DNA of 64,000 bases from an uncultured Granulosicoccaceae bacterium (GTDB taxonomy: Bacteria > Pseudomonadota > Gammaproteobacteria > Granulosicoccales > Granulosicoccaceae). The stretch covers positions 62,001-126,000 of the forward strand of contig CALLBO010000035.1 of the NCBI GenBank assembly GCA_937998875.1, given 5' to 3'. Below are positions 1 to 9,676 of the stretch, in pieces. How positions within the stretch are numbered: position 1 is the first letter of the stretch; each line of letters begins with the position of its first letter. The position numbers were made by a program, and so were the translations under genes. The notes under the pieces are model-generated. The model made no database searches, had not been told where the DNA came from, and saw only the letters and a program-made list of their open reading frames with translations.

Positions 1-458
1 GTTGCAGCTGAAATTGCAATGATTGAACTGGTTGTCAGTCCGAGCAGCGGGTTGATCAGCCTTCTCTTCCAGCTGTACCGGTCAGGATGAAAGCGACCAT
101 GTTCTGTAAACACTACTTTCGCGCTACTAAACAGTGCTGCCAGTACACCGTATACGTATGGTGTATACTGATGGCAATGGACAATATCTATTTTTTCTGA
201 CTGGATCAGACGTCTGACAGATTTGATCAGGTCGGTGTCAAAGCCCGGCGCTCGATTGAGTACATGAAATTGTGTACCGGAACTCTGCAACTGTTGCCCG
301 ATAGCGCCGACTTCGCCCTCCAGGCAGACGATTGCATTCTCGAATACAGCATCGTCTGCGTTTTTTACCAGCTGATAAATAACCTGCTCTGTACCACCAA
401 TACCCATGTGATACGTCAGGTGCAGAATTTTTATTTTCGCTCTCACTCGGGCTGTCAT
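1..458 (-). CDS. Glycosyltransferase family 4, N-terminal part (cut by left edge)
   Basis: A minus-strand frame opens with ATG at 458 and stays open to the window edge (about 152 codons). The product begins MTARVRAKIKILHLTYHMG, followed by GIGGTEQVIYQL, the glycine-rich loop and first helix of GT-B fold family 4 glycosyltransferases. Further on come DIVHCHQ and VFTEHGR, the usual GT4 N-domain acceptor-side motifs. It would add a sugar to a lipid-linked or capsular polysaccharide at the cytoplasmic face. It starts only 13 bp after the amidotransferase stop, so the two are surely co-transcribed in the exopolysaccharide locus. The nucleotide-binding C-terminal half lies outside the window and the sugar specificity cannot be told. 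Confidence 0.85.
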   Translation of the reverse strand, partial: MTARVRAKIKILHLTYHMGIGGTEQVIYQLVKNADDAVFENAIVCLEGEVGAIGQQLQSSGTQFHVLNRAPGFDTDLIKSVRRLIQSEKIDIVHCHQYTPYVYGVLAALFSSAKVVFTEHGRFHPDRYSWKRRLINPLLGLTTSSIIAISAA

Positions 459-471
459 CAGAAATGTCTGG

Positions 472-2367
472 CTAGTTAGCGGTTGGGTCTATGTAGCGTT
501 CCCACCAGAGTTCAAAAGCCAGCATACTCCAGAGTTCACTGGAGAAGTCTCTCGAGCCGCTTTGGTGTAGTTGCCACACATTCCGCACTTCATCGGGTTT
601 GAAAAACTGAGAGAGGCCGTTGTTTGGGGCAAAGAGTTTTGATTCTGCTATATGTTGTATTTCGCTTCTGAGCCAATTCGCAAGCGGTACTGAAAAACCC
701 ATCTTCTTTCTATACAAAGTTTCGTTAGTGAGCAGACGTTCCATTGTTGTCTTAAGGATATATTTTGATTCTTTGTCTTTAAGCTTAAGGTTGGCGGGAA
801 TAGTGGCGGCGTATTCCACGACTCGATAGTCAAGGATCGGTGCTCTGGTTTCGAGTGAGTTAGCCATGCTCATTCTATCCACCTTAACAAGTATATCGCC
901 AGGCAGGTAGCTCTTGATATCGGTGTACAATATTTTGGAAAGATGGTTGTCTGTGTCGGCAGAATTGTAGAGTTTGGTGGTGATGTCAGCGGGGTTATAG
1001 TCTGTCAGCTCAGACTTAAAATCATCTCTTACTAATTGCTCCCATAGCGTGTCACTGAAAAAACTATTTGAGATAAAAAACCCCGTGTCAGGGGTCACCG
1101 CCAGAGAACTCAATAAGGATGCTCCCCTGCGCAGCTGCCTGTTATTACTGTCGAACAACATTTTTGAGCCTTTGTTAAAAATGCTTCGAGGCAGAATTGC
1201 AGGCACCATTGAACGAATTTTGTTTTCAAGCTCATCCTGTTGGTACTTGCTGTAGCCTGCAAAGTTTTCGTCGCCTCCATCGCCGGCGAGTGCGACTGTT
1301 ACCATTGATCTGGCGAGTTTTGATACGAAATACGTAGGTACAAAGGATGGATCGGCAAACGGTTCGTCAAAATAGCCTGCAATTTCAGTTAAATTGTCCG
1401 CAACCGTTTCCTTTACTGTGAGTTCGTGATGATCTGTTTTGAACCTCTCCGCCACTTTTGCGGCATAGGCTACTTCATCGAACTTTTCTGAATCAAAACC
1501 GATAGCGCAGGTAGTTACTGCGGTCTCGCTGTTACCCGCCATCAATCCGACCACTGCACTTGAATCGACACCGCCGCTTAGGAATGCGCCCAGCGGTACG
1601 TCACTTACCATGCGACTTTTAACGCTGTCATTAAGCAGCTCGTACAGTTCATCCTGAATTTGATTAACTGATTTGTCGCTGGTGTCCGCAAATGATACAT
1701 CCCAGTATTGCCGTGTTTTTACATCGTCTTTGCTGATCAGCATCCAGTGTCCTGCCTGCACCTTGTCAATGAACGTAAAAATTGATTTTGATTCAGGCAC
1801 GTACTGATAGAAGAAGAAATCTTTTACTGCATCGTTGCGGATGGATCGATCTATTCCCGGTGTTGCGAGGATTGCTTTTATTTCGGAGGCAAAAACAAAT
1901 TGATTACCTTTGCGGTAGTAGTAGAGTGGCTTTTTGCCGAGCCTGTCTCTGGCGAGAAACAAAGTTCTTTCAACCGTGTCCCAGATTGCAATCGAGAACA
2001 TGCCGTTCAGGTACTGCAGGCAGTCGGGCCCGTGCTTCTCGTAGAGCGCCAACATGACCTCGGTGTCGGAGGCACTCTTGAATTTGACACCTTCTAACTC
2101 AAGTTCTGCCCGAAGGGATTGGAAGTTGTAAATCTCACCATTAAAAACCGTTACATATCGCCCTGTTGGGGACCACATCGGTTGACGGCCTGACTCGGTC
2201 AGGTCGATAATTGCCAGCCGCCGGTGGCAAAGGCCAACTTCGGTATCGGTGTAGACATCTGAATCATCGGGTCCACGGTGAGCAATCGTGTTACCCATTG
2301 TTTCGAGCAGTTTTTCGGGGTTGTCGTACGAGTGATCGAATTGGGTGAAGCCTGCGATACCACACAT
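472..2367 (-). CDS. Asparagine synthase-like amidotransferase (XrtA/EPS type)
   Basis: The 631-residue product starts MCGIAGF, giving the Cys2 nucleophile of class II glutamine amidotransferases after Met removal. The frame extends 43 codons upstream, but Cys2 fixes the start at 2367. An N-terminal glutaminase domain (HRGPDD, then FNGEIYN) is followed by an asparagine-synthase ATP domain (AFLSGGVDSS P-loop, then LAGDGGDENFAGY). It uses glutamine ammonia to amidate a carboxylate. The length and setting match the amidotransferase family that travels with XrtA/PEP-CTERM exopolysaccharide loci, so a sugar or uronic acid substrate is more likely than free aspartate. It is divergent from the deacetylase gene across a 232-bp gap that must hold both promoters. 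Confidence 0.88.
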   Translation of the reverse strand: MCGIAGFTQFDHSYDNPEKLLETMGNTIAHRGPDDSDVYTDTEVGLCHRRLAIIDLTESGRQPMWSPTGRYVTVFNGEIYNFQSLRAELELEGVKFKSASDTEVMLALYEKHGPDCLQYLNGMFSIAIWDTVERTLFLARDRLGKKPLYYYRKGNQFVFASEIKAILATPGIDRSIRNDAVKDFFFYQYVPESKSIFTFIDKVQAGHWMLISKDDVKTRQYWDVSFADTSDKSVNQIQDELYELLNDSVKSRMVSDVPLGAFLSGGVDSSAVVGLMAGNSETAVTTCAIGFDSEKFDEVAYAAKVAERFKTDHHELTVKETVADNLTEIAGYFDEPFADPSFVPTYFVSKLARSMVTVALAGDGGDENFAGYSKYQQDELENKIRSMVPAILPRSIFNKGSKMLFDSNNRQLRRGASLLSSLAVTPDTGFFISNSFFSDTLWEQLVRDDFKSELTDYNPADITTKLYNSADTDNHLSKILYTDIKSYLPGDILVKVDRMSMANSLETRAPILDYRVVEYAATIPANLKLKDKESKYILKTTMERLLTNETLYRKKMGFSVPLANWLRSEIQHIAESKLFAPNNGLSQFFKPDEVRNVWQLHQSGSRDFSSELWSMLAFELWWERYIDPTAN

Positions 2368-2599
2368 TTTTTTAAGATCCGATAAATAGTTGGTGTAGCA
2401 GAAGAAGGGAGCTCCAGACCGCCACGCCCATACCCAAAAGTAGCGGCTGATTGTGGAGAATCTGTTCACCAGAGTGTCGATCCCTGGATCGGTCACCAGA
2501 TAATGACTAGGAGCATTTTAATTGTAGTTTGCGGCCGAAATAAATACGGATTGTGCATCCTGAGCCGATTAAGCCTAAAACAACTGCGTCGCGATCAAA

Positions 2600-3469
2600 A
2601 TGACTGATAAAACAAATTCAAACACCCGGCGCGCAAGCGCTATGACAGTGGACGTCGAGGACTACTTCCAGGTCTCTGCATTTGATCCGTATGTCGACCG
2701 TTCCACCTGGGGAGACTTTGAAAGCAGGGTTGAGGAAAACACCGACCGCATCCTGGCGATGTTTGATCGGTACGATGTGAAAGGGACTTTCTTTACGCTG
2801 GGATGGGTGGCAGAAAAGTATCCTGCTGTAGTACGTCGGATCGTGGAGGGCGGGCATGAACTCGCGTCACACGGTTGGGACCACATTATGGTGACGCGGT
2901 TTACCCGTGAGGAATTCGGGCAGGATATAAAGCGGGCTAAGCAGACGCTTGAAGATGTGACCGGTGCACGGGTGAGTGGATATCGGGCGCCGAGCTACTC
3001 TTTCACACGCAAGAATGAGTGGGCTCACACTGTGCTTGCGGAGCAGGGATATCGATACAGTTCAAGCGTTGCCCCCATACGTCATGATCTGTATGGAATA
3101 CCGGATGCACCACGCTTTGCGCACTCGCGGGCTGAAGACGCCGTCGTTGAGTTGCCAATAACGACCACACGGGTGCTGGGTCGCAATTTACCTTGTGGTG
3201 GTGGCGGCTGGTTCCGGCTTTATCCGTACCAGATGAGCCGGTGGGCGATCAATCGGGTATATAAGCAAGATGGCGAGCGATCTATATTTTATTTTCACCC
3301 CTGGGAAATTGATCCGGAGCAACCGCGAATCGAAGGCCTGAGTCTTCGCACGCGCTTTCGCCATTATCAAAACCTGGCTCGCATGGAGCCAAAAATTGTG
3401 CGGCTTTTGCAGGATTTCGAGTGGGACACGATGGCCGAAGTGTTTGCCGAGGAGTTGGCTGAGAAGTAA
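2600..3469 (+). CDS. Polysaccharide deacetylase, XrtA-associated (DUF3473 type)
   Basis: This 289-residue NodB-type deacetylase carries the metal-site motif DVEDYF near residues 18-23 and the His pair in SHGWDH (about 91 and 95). RAPSYS and the late FYFHPWEID segment are typical of the family with a DUF3473 C-terminus found in exosortase-linked EPS loci. It would remove N- or O-acetyl groups from the nascent polysaccharide, probably at the periplasmic side, although no signal peptide is visible. ATG 2600 is used here; Met15 just before TVDVEDYF is a possible alternative start. It opens the plus-strand EPS gene run. Confidence 0.9.
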   Translation: MTDKTNSNTRRASAMTVDVEDYFQVSAFDPYVDRSTWGDFESRVEENTDRILAMFDRYDVKGTFFTLGWVAEKYPAVVRRIVEGGHELASHGWDHIMVTRFTREEFGQDIKRAKQTLEDVTGARVSGYRAPSYSFTRKNEWAHTVLAEQGYRYSSSVAPIRHDLYGIPDAPRFAHSRAEDAVVELPITTTRVLGRNLPCGGGGWFRLYPYQMSRWAINRVYKQDGERSIFYFHPWEIDPEQPRIEGLSLRTRFRHYQNLARMEPKIVRLLQDFEWDTMAEVFAEELAEK

Positions 3470-3743
3470 GCTGCATAAAGATGTTGAACGCTGAACTGTT
3501 CCATTTAATTAACAATTCTGTTAGAGGCAAATATGGTTTGAGACGTAAGTCACGCAGATCTTGCCAAGCCATTGAATTTGCTTCCGATGTCTAATTCGGC
3601 TGCTGCCGCAGCTAGCGCGTTAAATTTGTTATTAAGAACAACTACAACAAGAACTGATTCAGTTTTGAAGCGTTGTGAGAATTCGTTCGATGTAAATAGT
3701 CGGTGTTGTCCGTATAGTTCTGCGTTTTCCAGCAGGCCGAGTT

Positions 3744-4592
3744 ATGTACCAGGAACACTACAGTTTAAAAGCGGAACCATTTCCACTTACAACTCGAGGC
3801 GAAAACCTCTACTTCCATGAGTCGTTCAAACGATCTATGTCGTATCTCTTGTATGCTTTTCACAGAGGTGAGGGTATGGTCCTGATCACTGGAATACCCG
3901 GCAGTGGTAAAAGTACACTCATTGAAGAGGTTGTTGCGGAAACCAGTGATACCGAAATGCCGGTTACGGTGGTAGATTGTGCAAGTCTTGCGGGCAGTGA
4001 TCTGCTCGAGCTCTATCTGGAGCAGCTTGGTATAGTGGCAGCACCTGAAGTTTCAAATTCACGCGCTGTTCGCGATACACTAGCTAACCTGAGGCAGTCA
4101 AAACGACCTGTGCTGATATTGGACGATGCACATTTGCTGTCCGAGGAAGACTTGAGTACGGTCTACATGTTGTGCAACTTGAAGCAAAACGGTGTTTATG
4201 TCGTACAAGTGGTGCTGGCTGGCCACCCGACACTGCGTGAGACACTGCTGTCGCCCGGATATGAACAGCTTCATCAAAGATTAGTTGCAACTTGCAACAT
4301 TGATGCACTGGAGATGTCAGAGACACGGGAGTACATTCTGCATAAGTTGCGCTCCGCGGGATGGACCGACAATCCTAGTATTGCAGAGAGTGTTTACGGT
4401 GCCGTGTATCGATCGAGCCTTGGTGTACCACGCTGGATCGATTTGATTTGCAGTCGCATGTTGTTGAACGCCATGGCTGGTGATAGAAATTTTATTTCCC
4501 TGGATGATATCTGTGAAGTTATCAGGGATCTTATTAACGAGGATTTGCTACCGGATCAGGTTCGGTTGTCAACCCAGAAAAAAGTAGCTTGA
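3744..4592 (+). CDS. ExeA-like AAA ATPase, XrtA-associated
   Basis: The 282-residue protein begins MYQEHYSLKAEPFPLT, the usual opening of ExeA/GspA-like ATPases. Walker A is GIPGSGKST (residues 50-58) and Walker B VLILDDAH (about 123-130). Unlike GspA it has no C-terminal transmembrane or peptidoglycan-binding part, which matches the XrtA-associated ATPase family. Its role in EPS export or PEP-CTERM sorting is not established; energising assembly is an inference. Its TGA ends 8 bp before the ATG of the export lipoprotein gene, so the two are coupled. The 274 bp before it contain no convincing gene. Confidence 0.88.
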   Translation: MYQEHYSLKAEPFPLTTRGENLYFHESFKRSMSYLLYAFHRGEGMVLITGIPGSGKSTLIEEVVAETSDTEMPVTVVDCASLAGSDLLELYLEQLGIVAAPEVSNSRAVRDTLANLRQSKRPVLILDDAHLLSEEDLSTVYMLCNLKQNGVYVVQVVLAGHPTLRETLLSPGYEQLHQRLVATCNIDALEMSETREYILHKLRSAGWTDNPSIAESVYGAVYRSSLGVPRWIDLICSRMLLNAMAGDRNFISLDDICEVIRDLINEDLLPDQVRLSTQKKVA

Positions 4593-4600
4593 GTGCCATC

Positions 4601-5245
4601 ATGAAAATTTTGTTAACTGCCACTATTGCATTGCTGGTAACCGTTGGATGTACCGGGGGTACTTTGCAGCCGGATGAGGCAAAGCCTGTACAGGCGACTG
4701 GGGCCACTGACGGGACCACTGCCGCTACTGAAGATACTGGATACCAGTACATTATCGGTCCCGGTGACACGCTGGACATTTTCGTCTGGGGTTACGAAGA
4801 TCTGTCTGTTGAGGTTCCGGTTCGTCCGGATGGCAAAATCACCACGCGCCTGATCGAAGACATGCAGGCGAGCGGGAAGACACCAACAGAACTCGCGCGT
4901 GACATCGAGCAGAAATACGTCACGTATGTGAAAAACCCGACAGTGACAATCACCGTTGATCAGTTCGTTGGAGATCCGTCACAACAGATTAAAGTTGTAG
5001 GTGGTGGCTCAGAACCGAAGACAGTCCCCTATCGCAACAATATGACTGTACTTGATGTGATGATTGAAGTTGGCGGGCTGAGTAAGTTCTCAAACGGCAA
5101 CAAGGCTCGCCTGGTGCGAAATGTCAATGGCCAACAACGGTCTTATCGAGTCAGGTTGCACAGCCTGCTTAAGGGTGGAGATATTAGAGCCAACCGCCCG
5201 GTACAACCTGGCGACATCATTATTATTCCCGAATCATGGTTCTAG
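4601..5245 (+). CDS. Polysaccharide export lipoprotein (Wza-like, SLBB domain)
   Basis: From ATG 4601 the product is 214 residues. A TTG at 4589 overlaps the previous stop and is a less likely start because it would only lengthen the signal peptide. The N-terminus MKILLTATIALLVTVGC is a lipoprotein signal with Cys17 as the lipidated residue. A Poly_export segment (YIIGPGDTLDIFVWG to about ITVDQF) is followed by one SLBB beta-grasp domain (KVVGGGSEP to VQPGDIIIIPESWF). It should form the periplasmic/outer-membrane export channel for the polymer, and its size suits the short XrtA-type Wza homologues. It stands 54 bp upstream of its partner chain-length gene. Confidence 0.92.
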   Translation: MKILLTATIALLVTVGCTGGTLQPDEAKPVQATGATDGTTAATEDTGYQYIIGPGDTLDIFVWGYEDLSVEVPVRPDGKITTRLIEDMQASGKTPTELARDIEQKYVTYVKNPTVTITVDQFVGDPSQQIKVVGGGSEPKTVPYRNNMTVLDVMIEVGGLSKFSNGNKARLVRNVNGQQRSYRVRLHSLLKGGDIRANRPVQPGDIIIIPESWF

Positions 5246-5299
5246 GGTTGACTGAACTTTTGACCGGTAACCGAATTACAGTAAAGGCTAGTAACGATA

Positions 5300-6886
5300 A
5301 TGCATGAGTTATTTGACAAGTTAAGTGAGTTTGTCTGGGGTGTAACCAGATATCGATGGACAGCGCTGGCAATCGCCTGGACGCTGGCCTTACTTGGGTG
5401 GCTGATGGTTGCTCAGGTGGACTCCCGATATCCGGCCACAGCCAGGTTGTTCGTTGATACCAATCGTATCCTCGGCCCACTGATTCGAGATATTTCGGTT
5501 CAGACCGACGTGAAGAAACAGGTAGCACTCATGAGTAAAACTCTGTTGAGCCGTCCTAACCTTGAGGCGCTGATAGAGAAAAACAACCTTGATGCAGGTA
5601 TTCCACCTGGCGACACAAGCGCATACGAGGGACTCATTGAGGGATTAGCAAATCAGATCGACATCTATGACACCAATGGCACTAAATCACTCTACTCAGT
5701 TGAGTACTCGCACGCTGAAGCTGACGTGGCACTGGGTGTTGTTGAAACTCTGGTAGATATCTTCGTAAACAGCTCGCTTGATGAAGAACGCAAAGACAAT
5801 CAAACAGCGATTACATTTCTTGACAAGCAGATCCAGGACTACGAAGAGCGCTTGACTGCTGCAGAGCAACGGCTGGCTGATTTCAAATTGAAAAATGCCG
5901 GTTCACTTCCAGGTGAGGAGGGTGGTTACTACAAGCGCATGGAAACTCTGGTAGGGCAGCAGCGTGCCTCTGAGTTGGGTTTCCAGGAAGCTTTAAACCA
6001 GCGTAATTCGCTGCGTGCCCAGCTAGCTGAGGTTGAGAGAAAAGTGTTGAGTGGTGCCAGCAGTGCAACTCCTGAGGATGCTCGAATTGAGGAGCTGCAA
6101 AACACGCTTGATGAATTGCTGGTTCGATTTACAGACCGCCATCCGCAGGTTTCAATCCTACGCCAGTCTATTGCTGATCTGGAGGTCGCGAAGCTTAACA
6201 GCAGTGGTGGTGTCGGCGATAGAGCGGCTCTGTTGCAGGGCGATGTGGTCTATCAACAAGTGAGCACATTGCTGGCTGAAGCCGAGGGTGAAGTTGCCAA
6301 GTTTCAAGCGAGAAATCAAAACTATCAGTCGAGGCTAAACTCGCTAAAGAGTACTGCCGATAGCTTTCCGCTGGTTGAAGCTGAGTTGGTACAGCTGGAT
6401 CGCGACTACAACACAGTTCGTAAGCAGCACAGTACGCTGCTAAATAAGCGTGAAGCGGCCAGACTTACCGGCAGCGTTGAGCAAGACTCTAATGACGTGA
6501 AGATACGCCTGATTGATCCGCCATTTGTTCCATCACGTGCGACTGACCCGGACAAACTGTTGCTGAACGCTCTGGTGCTGATCGGTAGTATTGCAGTCGG
6601 TGTTGCAGTCAGTTTCTTCCTGTCGCTGCTGCATCCGGTTTTTTATAACCGTCGTGCCCTTGAGCACTACACGCGAATCCCGGTGTTAGGCGGGGTCAGC
6701 ATGTCGCAAAAGGCACACGGCTTTAACAATACAGTGTCTAACTTGAATTTCGGTATCCTGGCGTTGTTACTTCCAGTTGTGTTTGGTGGCCTTCTGTACA
6801 TGCAAGTTAAAAACAATGCGGTGTATGAAAGCCTGAAACTCGATGCCTTCAGCGGGACTAAACAAGTTTCGATGTTGGACAAGTAA
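5300..6886 (+). CDS. Polysaccharide chain length determinant (Wzz/PCP, XrtA type)
   Basis: This 528-residue inner-membrane co-polymerase has a first transmembrane segment at about 21-40 (LAIAWTLALLGWLMVA) and the Wzz N-domain directly after it (YPATARLFVDTN). A long periplasmic coiled coil rich in Glu, Gln and Leu (about 150-370) leads to a PxxP-like stretch (DPPFVPSRATDP). Two further membrane segments sit near 420-440 and 475-495. It sets polymer length and bridges polymerase to export pore. No kinase domain is fused; the tyrosine kinase is the next gene, 38 bp downstream, the split arrangement usual in XrtA loci. Confidence 0.92.
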   Translation: MHELFDKLSEFVWGVTRYRWTALAIAWTLALLGWLMVAQVDSRYPATARLFVDTNRILGPLIRDISVQTDVKKQVALMSKTLLSRPNLEALIEKNNLDAGIPPGDTSAYEGLIEGLANQIDIYDTNGTKSLYSVEYSHAEADVALGVVETLVDIFVNSSLDEERKDNQTAITFLDKQIQDYEERLTAAEQRLADFKLKNAGSLPGEEGGYYKRMETLVGQQRASELGFQEALNQRNSLRAQLAEVERKVLSGASSATPEDARIEELQNTLDELLVRFTDRHPQVSILRQSIADLEVAKLNSSGGVGDRAALLQGDVVYQQVSTLLAEAEGEVAKFQARNQNYQSRLNSLKSTADSFPLVEAELVQLDRDYNTVRKQHSTLLNKREAARLTGSVEQDSNDVKIRLIDPPFVPSRATDPDKLLLNALVLIGSIAVGVAVSFFLSLLHPVFYNRRALEHYTRIPVLGGVSMSQKAHGFNNTVSNLNFGILALLLPVVFGGLLYMQVKNNAVYESLKLDAFSGTKQVSMLDK

Positions 6887-6924
6887 ACCGAACTAATTTT
6901 AAATTTAAGCAAAGGATAGAAGTA

Positions 6925-7872
6925 ATGGGCGCTATTGAGAAAGCCATTGCGAGATTTAACGCTGCTAATAAGCCTCTGGTACAGGGTGCGTCGGCTGAGG
7001 ATCCGTTGTCGATCCCGCCAATTCCCGGCGTGCCGCCAAAGACCGTGATGAAGGCGGAAAATCCCGCTGTTCAGCTTGTAAAGAGCGGTAGTCTCCGATC
7101 GAGTGCTGCAACCTCAAATAAGACCTTCACGCTGCCGTACAAAGCAATGGAGCTCGAAGGATTACTGTCCTTGTCCGCTCCTCGAAATCAGATGTCTGAG
7201 GAGTATCGTGCCATTAAGCGCCCGATCCTTGCGGCTGTCGATTCGCAGGATCACCTGGATGGTGCGTCGGTAAACCGTAACGTAATTATGGTGACAAGCT
7301 GCGTTTCCGGTGAAGGAAAAACGTTCTCTGCTATTAACCTTGCTCTGAGTATCGCGCTCGAGAAAGATCGCGAAGTACTGCTGGTTGATGGGGATATTAC
7401 AAATCCGAGTTGTGGTAAACGGCTTGGGTTCGATAACGATCGTCCCGGCCTGACTGAGCTCTTGCATAACAAAGATCGTGATCCTGAGGAATTGATCTGG
7501 CAGTCAGACTTGCCGAACTTCCGTTTTCTGCCAGCGGGAATTTCGCACAATCATGTGACAGAGCTTTTGTCGAGCAAAAACATGTCAGACCTCGTTGACG
7601 GGTTGTCGCGAAACTATCCGGATCGGGTAATCATTGTCGATTCTGCTCCGCTGCTTTTAACCAGTGAGGCGAGCATCGTTGCCGATCTGGCGGGACAGAT
7701 TGTATTTGTTGTAAGCGCGGAGTCTACTACCAGAGGCATGGTTTCGGACGCGCTTAGGATTGTTAACGATCACTCAAGAGTTGGCTTTGTGCTGAATAAA
7801 ACACGAAAGGCGCAGAACAACATTTATGGTTATGGCTACGGTTATGGCTATGGCTTCGGGAATACCGGGTAG
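6925..7872 (+). CDS. BY-type tyrosine autokinase for EPS (XrtA-associated)
   Basis: A 315-residue cytoplasmic bacterial tyrosine kinase. Walker A lies in TSCVSGEGKTF (about 124-134, Lys132), Walker A' in VLLVDGD (151-157) and Walker B in VIIVDSAPLL. EEYRAIKRPIL (about 92-102) is the helix that mediates ring formation in this family. The C-terminus alternates Tyr and Gly over about ten residues, giving five tyrosines as autophosphorylation sites. Phosphorylation cycling would gate the chain-length protein encoded just upstream. The first 70 residues are Pro/Ser-rich and probably unstructured. Family membership is very secure; phosphorylation of the tail is inferred. Confidence 0.92.
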   Translation: MGAIEKAIARFNAANKPLVQGASAEDPLSIPPIPGVPPKTVMKAENPAVQLVKSGSLRSSAATSNKTFTLPYKAMELEGLLSLSAPRNQMSEEYRAIKRPILAAVDSQDHLDGASVNRNVIMVTSCVSGEGKTFSAINLALSIALEKDREVLLVDGDITNPSCGKRLGFDNDRPGLTELLHNKDRDPEELIWQSDLPNFRFLPAGISHNHVTELLSSKNMSDLVDGLSRNYPDRVIIVDSAPLLLTSEASIVADLAGQIVFVVSAESTTRGMVSDALRIVNDHSRVGFVLNKTRKAQNNIYGYGYGYGYGFGNTG

Positions 7873-8110
7873 CTGGTCTAAAAACCGAAGTTGTCAAAAC
7901 GAGCCAGACCACGTGGTTCAGGTGGTCTGCTCGTGCTATGAATCGGGATGCTAAACGCTATCCCAAATACCCGACGATAGCCGTTCAAGCTCTCAGACCT
8001 ATCGTGGTTGAGTTTGTCTGAACAGTGGCTGATTTCGCGCAATATGGTCGAATAATCAGCTAGCCTGATTAGCGCCAGTCGTTGCAGCACTACACCGGAT
8101 ACTCCTTAAT

Positions 8111-9430
8111 ATGTACAGAAATATAATCCCCGCATCACTCTTGTTATCGCTACTCGGTTTTGCACCAGACCCAGCGAAAGCAGACTGGCAGGTGTATAAG
8201 TTTCTTGATTTAGGTGTAACCGCTACGGACAGTCGCCAGTTTGCTGATGTTGATGAGATTGCTTACAGCGTCAGACCCTCTGTTGAACTGGCGTTTGAAG
8301 GTAACCGCTTTAATACTGATATTACGGCCTCGGTGGAGGCTTATCATTTTAATGAGCAGGATGATGAAGTTGTCGATCCGCGGTTCGAACTGGACACCAG
8401 TGGTACATTGGTTGACGGTTTACTCTACATAAACTCCAGCCTTGAGTACGGTAAAGTTTTTTCCGGTGAGAGTCCATTTGATCTTGATGCATCTTCAGAG
8501 CCGAAGGCGCGCATAAGAGTAAATCCGTTTATCGCTCGCCAGATTGGTCGCTATGCTGACTTCTATCTTGGCTTTGGTCATCAGGCACTTGATAATGATG
8601 TCGATAGTGACTTTGATTTCCGTCAGGATACCGTGGGGTTCTCGTTTTCCCGCAATCCACGCTTCGGTGGTTTCATTTGGGGGGTAGGTGGCAGCTATGA
8701 AAAGTCCAGAGTGAATGAAGATGGCCTCAGGGACTACGACAGTAGCGCGTTGTATGCTTCCCTGGGATCAACCGTTGGCGAGTCTGTTTTGCTTCAATTG
8801 ATTGGTGGTCAGGAGACCAATGATTTTGCCTCGCTTGATGAAGTGCCGAGTTCCAACTCCTACATGGAGGCACGTCTTAACTGGACACCCAGTGAACGTA
8901 CTTCGCTCACAGTTGGTTTCAGTGATCGTTTTTATGCTGAAGGCCCTACGTTGTCATTCACCCATCGGGTGCGAAAATCCAGTATGACTGCCAGCTGGGC
9001 ACGCGGTGTAAACAATTCACGTGTTGCGCTCGATTCGGTTACCGCCTTCACCGAAACTGCTGATGCTGTGGTGCCCACGAATTCAGGTTCAATCAACTTC
9101 GGCGACGCAACTTCCGAGCGATTGTTTGTAGATGAGCGATTTAGCTTTGAGTACAAGCTTGCAGGCCGTCGCTCTGACTTTGTCGTAGATGCTGTTTACT
9201 CTGATCAGAGGGAACTGGGCGGAGATCTATCCAGGAAACAAGGCATTGGTCGTCTGGCGTTTGATCGCCATTTAAGCTCGCTAACGACACTGCGTCTGCA
9301 ATATGAGCATTTGATCGAAGAAACTGTTGAGTCGGAAAATTTGAATGAGAACCGGCTCGGTATCAGACTGATTTACAATTTTGATCGCAAGGAACGCGTG
9401 TCTATAATCGATGAAGATTCAGATCTTTGA
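8111..9430 (+). CDS. Outer-membrane beta-barrel protein of the EPS locus
   Basis: The 439-residue product has a clear signal peptide (MYRNIIPASLLLSLLGF, cleavage after PAKA at about residue 24). The rest is alternating beta-strand sequence with many aromatic and acidic residues, and charged turns repeat through the whole length. Position between the autokinase and the sugar transferase matches the outer-membrane beta-barrel family (TIGR03016-like) of XrtA loci. Its function is not known; a secretin-like or lectin-like aid to export through the outer membrane is conceivable. The 238 bp before it show no gene, so it may have its own promoter. The fold call is firmer than the family call. Confidence 0.75.
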   Translation: MYRNIIPASLLLSLLGFAPDPAKADWQVYKFLDLGVTATDSRQFADVDEIAYSVRPSVELAFEGNRFNTDITASVEAYHFNEQDDEVVDPRFELDTSGTLVDGLLYINSSLEYGKVFSGESPFDLDASSEPKARIRVNPFIARQIGRYADFYLGFGHQALDNDVDSDFDFRQDTVGFSFSRNPRFGGFIWGVGGSYEKSRVNEDGLRDYDSSALYASLGSTVGESVLLQLIGGQETNDFASLDEVPSSNSYMEARLNWTPSERTSLTVGFSDRFYAEGPTLSFTHRVRKSSMTASWARGVNNSRVALDSVTAFTETADAVVPTNSGSINFGDATSERLFVDERFSFEYKLAGRRSDFVVDAVYSDQRELGGDLSRKQGIGRLAFDRHLSSLTTLRLQYEHLIEETVESENLNENRLGIRLIYNFDRKERVSIIDEDSDL

Positions 9431-9676
9431 GTTAATTTCTGTGACATCGCTTGCGTGAAATTTAATACCTTTGTAGACCCTCTTTGAGTCTATTCCAGTG
9501 TGATTCAGTCGGCTGCCCACCTGGCACGGTTTTTTCTGCCGGCTTGCCGCTCGTTGATATCTTTATGTGATCTGTCTATTGCTTTAAACTCTGGCTCCGC
9601 CAAGCGCGTCACTGATCGTTTCGTTGCATTACGCTATTCTGGACGCGGTAAGCAAAGAGGTTTGGCAACAGAGTCG

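Noticed and set aside
3572-3820. Plus-strand 82-codon frame before the ATPase gene
   Set aside because: Overlaps the real ATPase start in another frame and is low-complexity.
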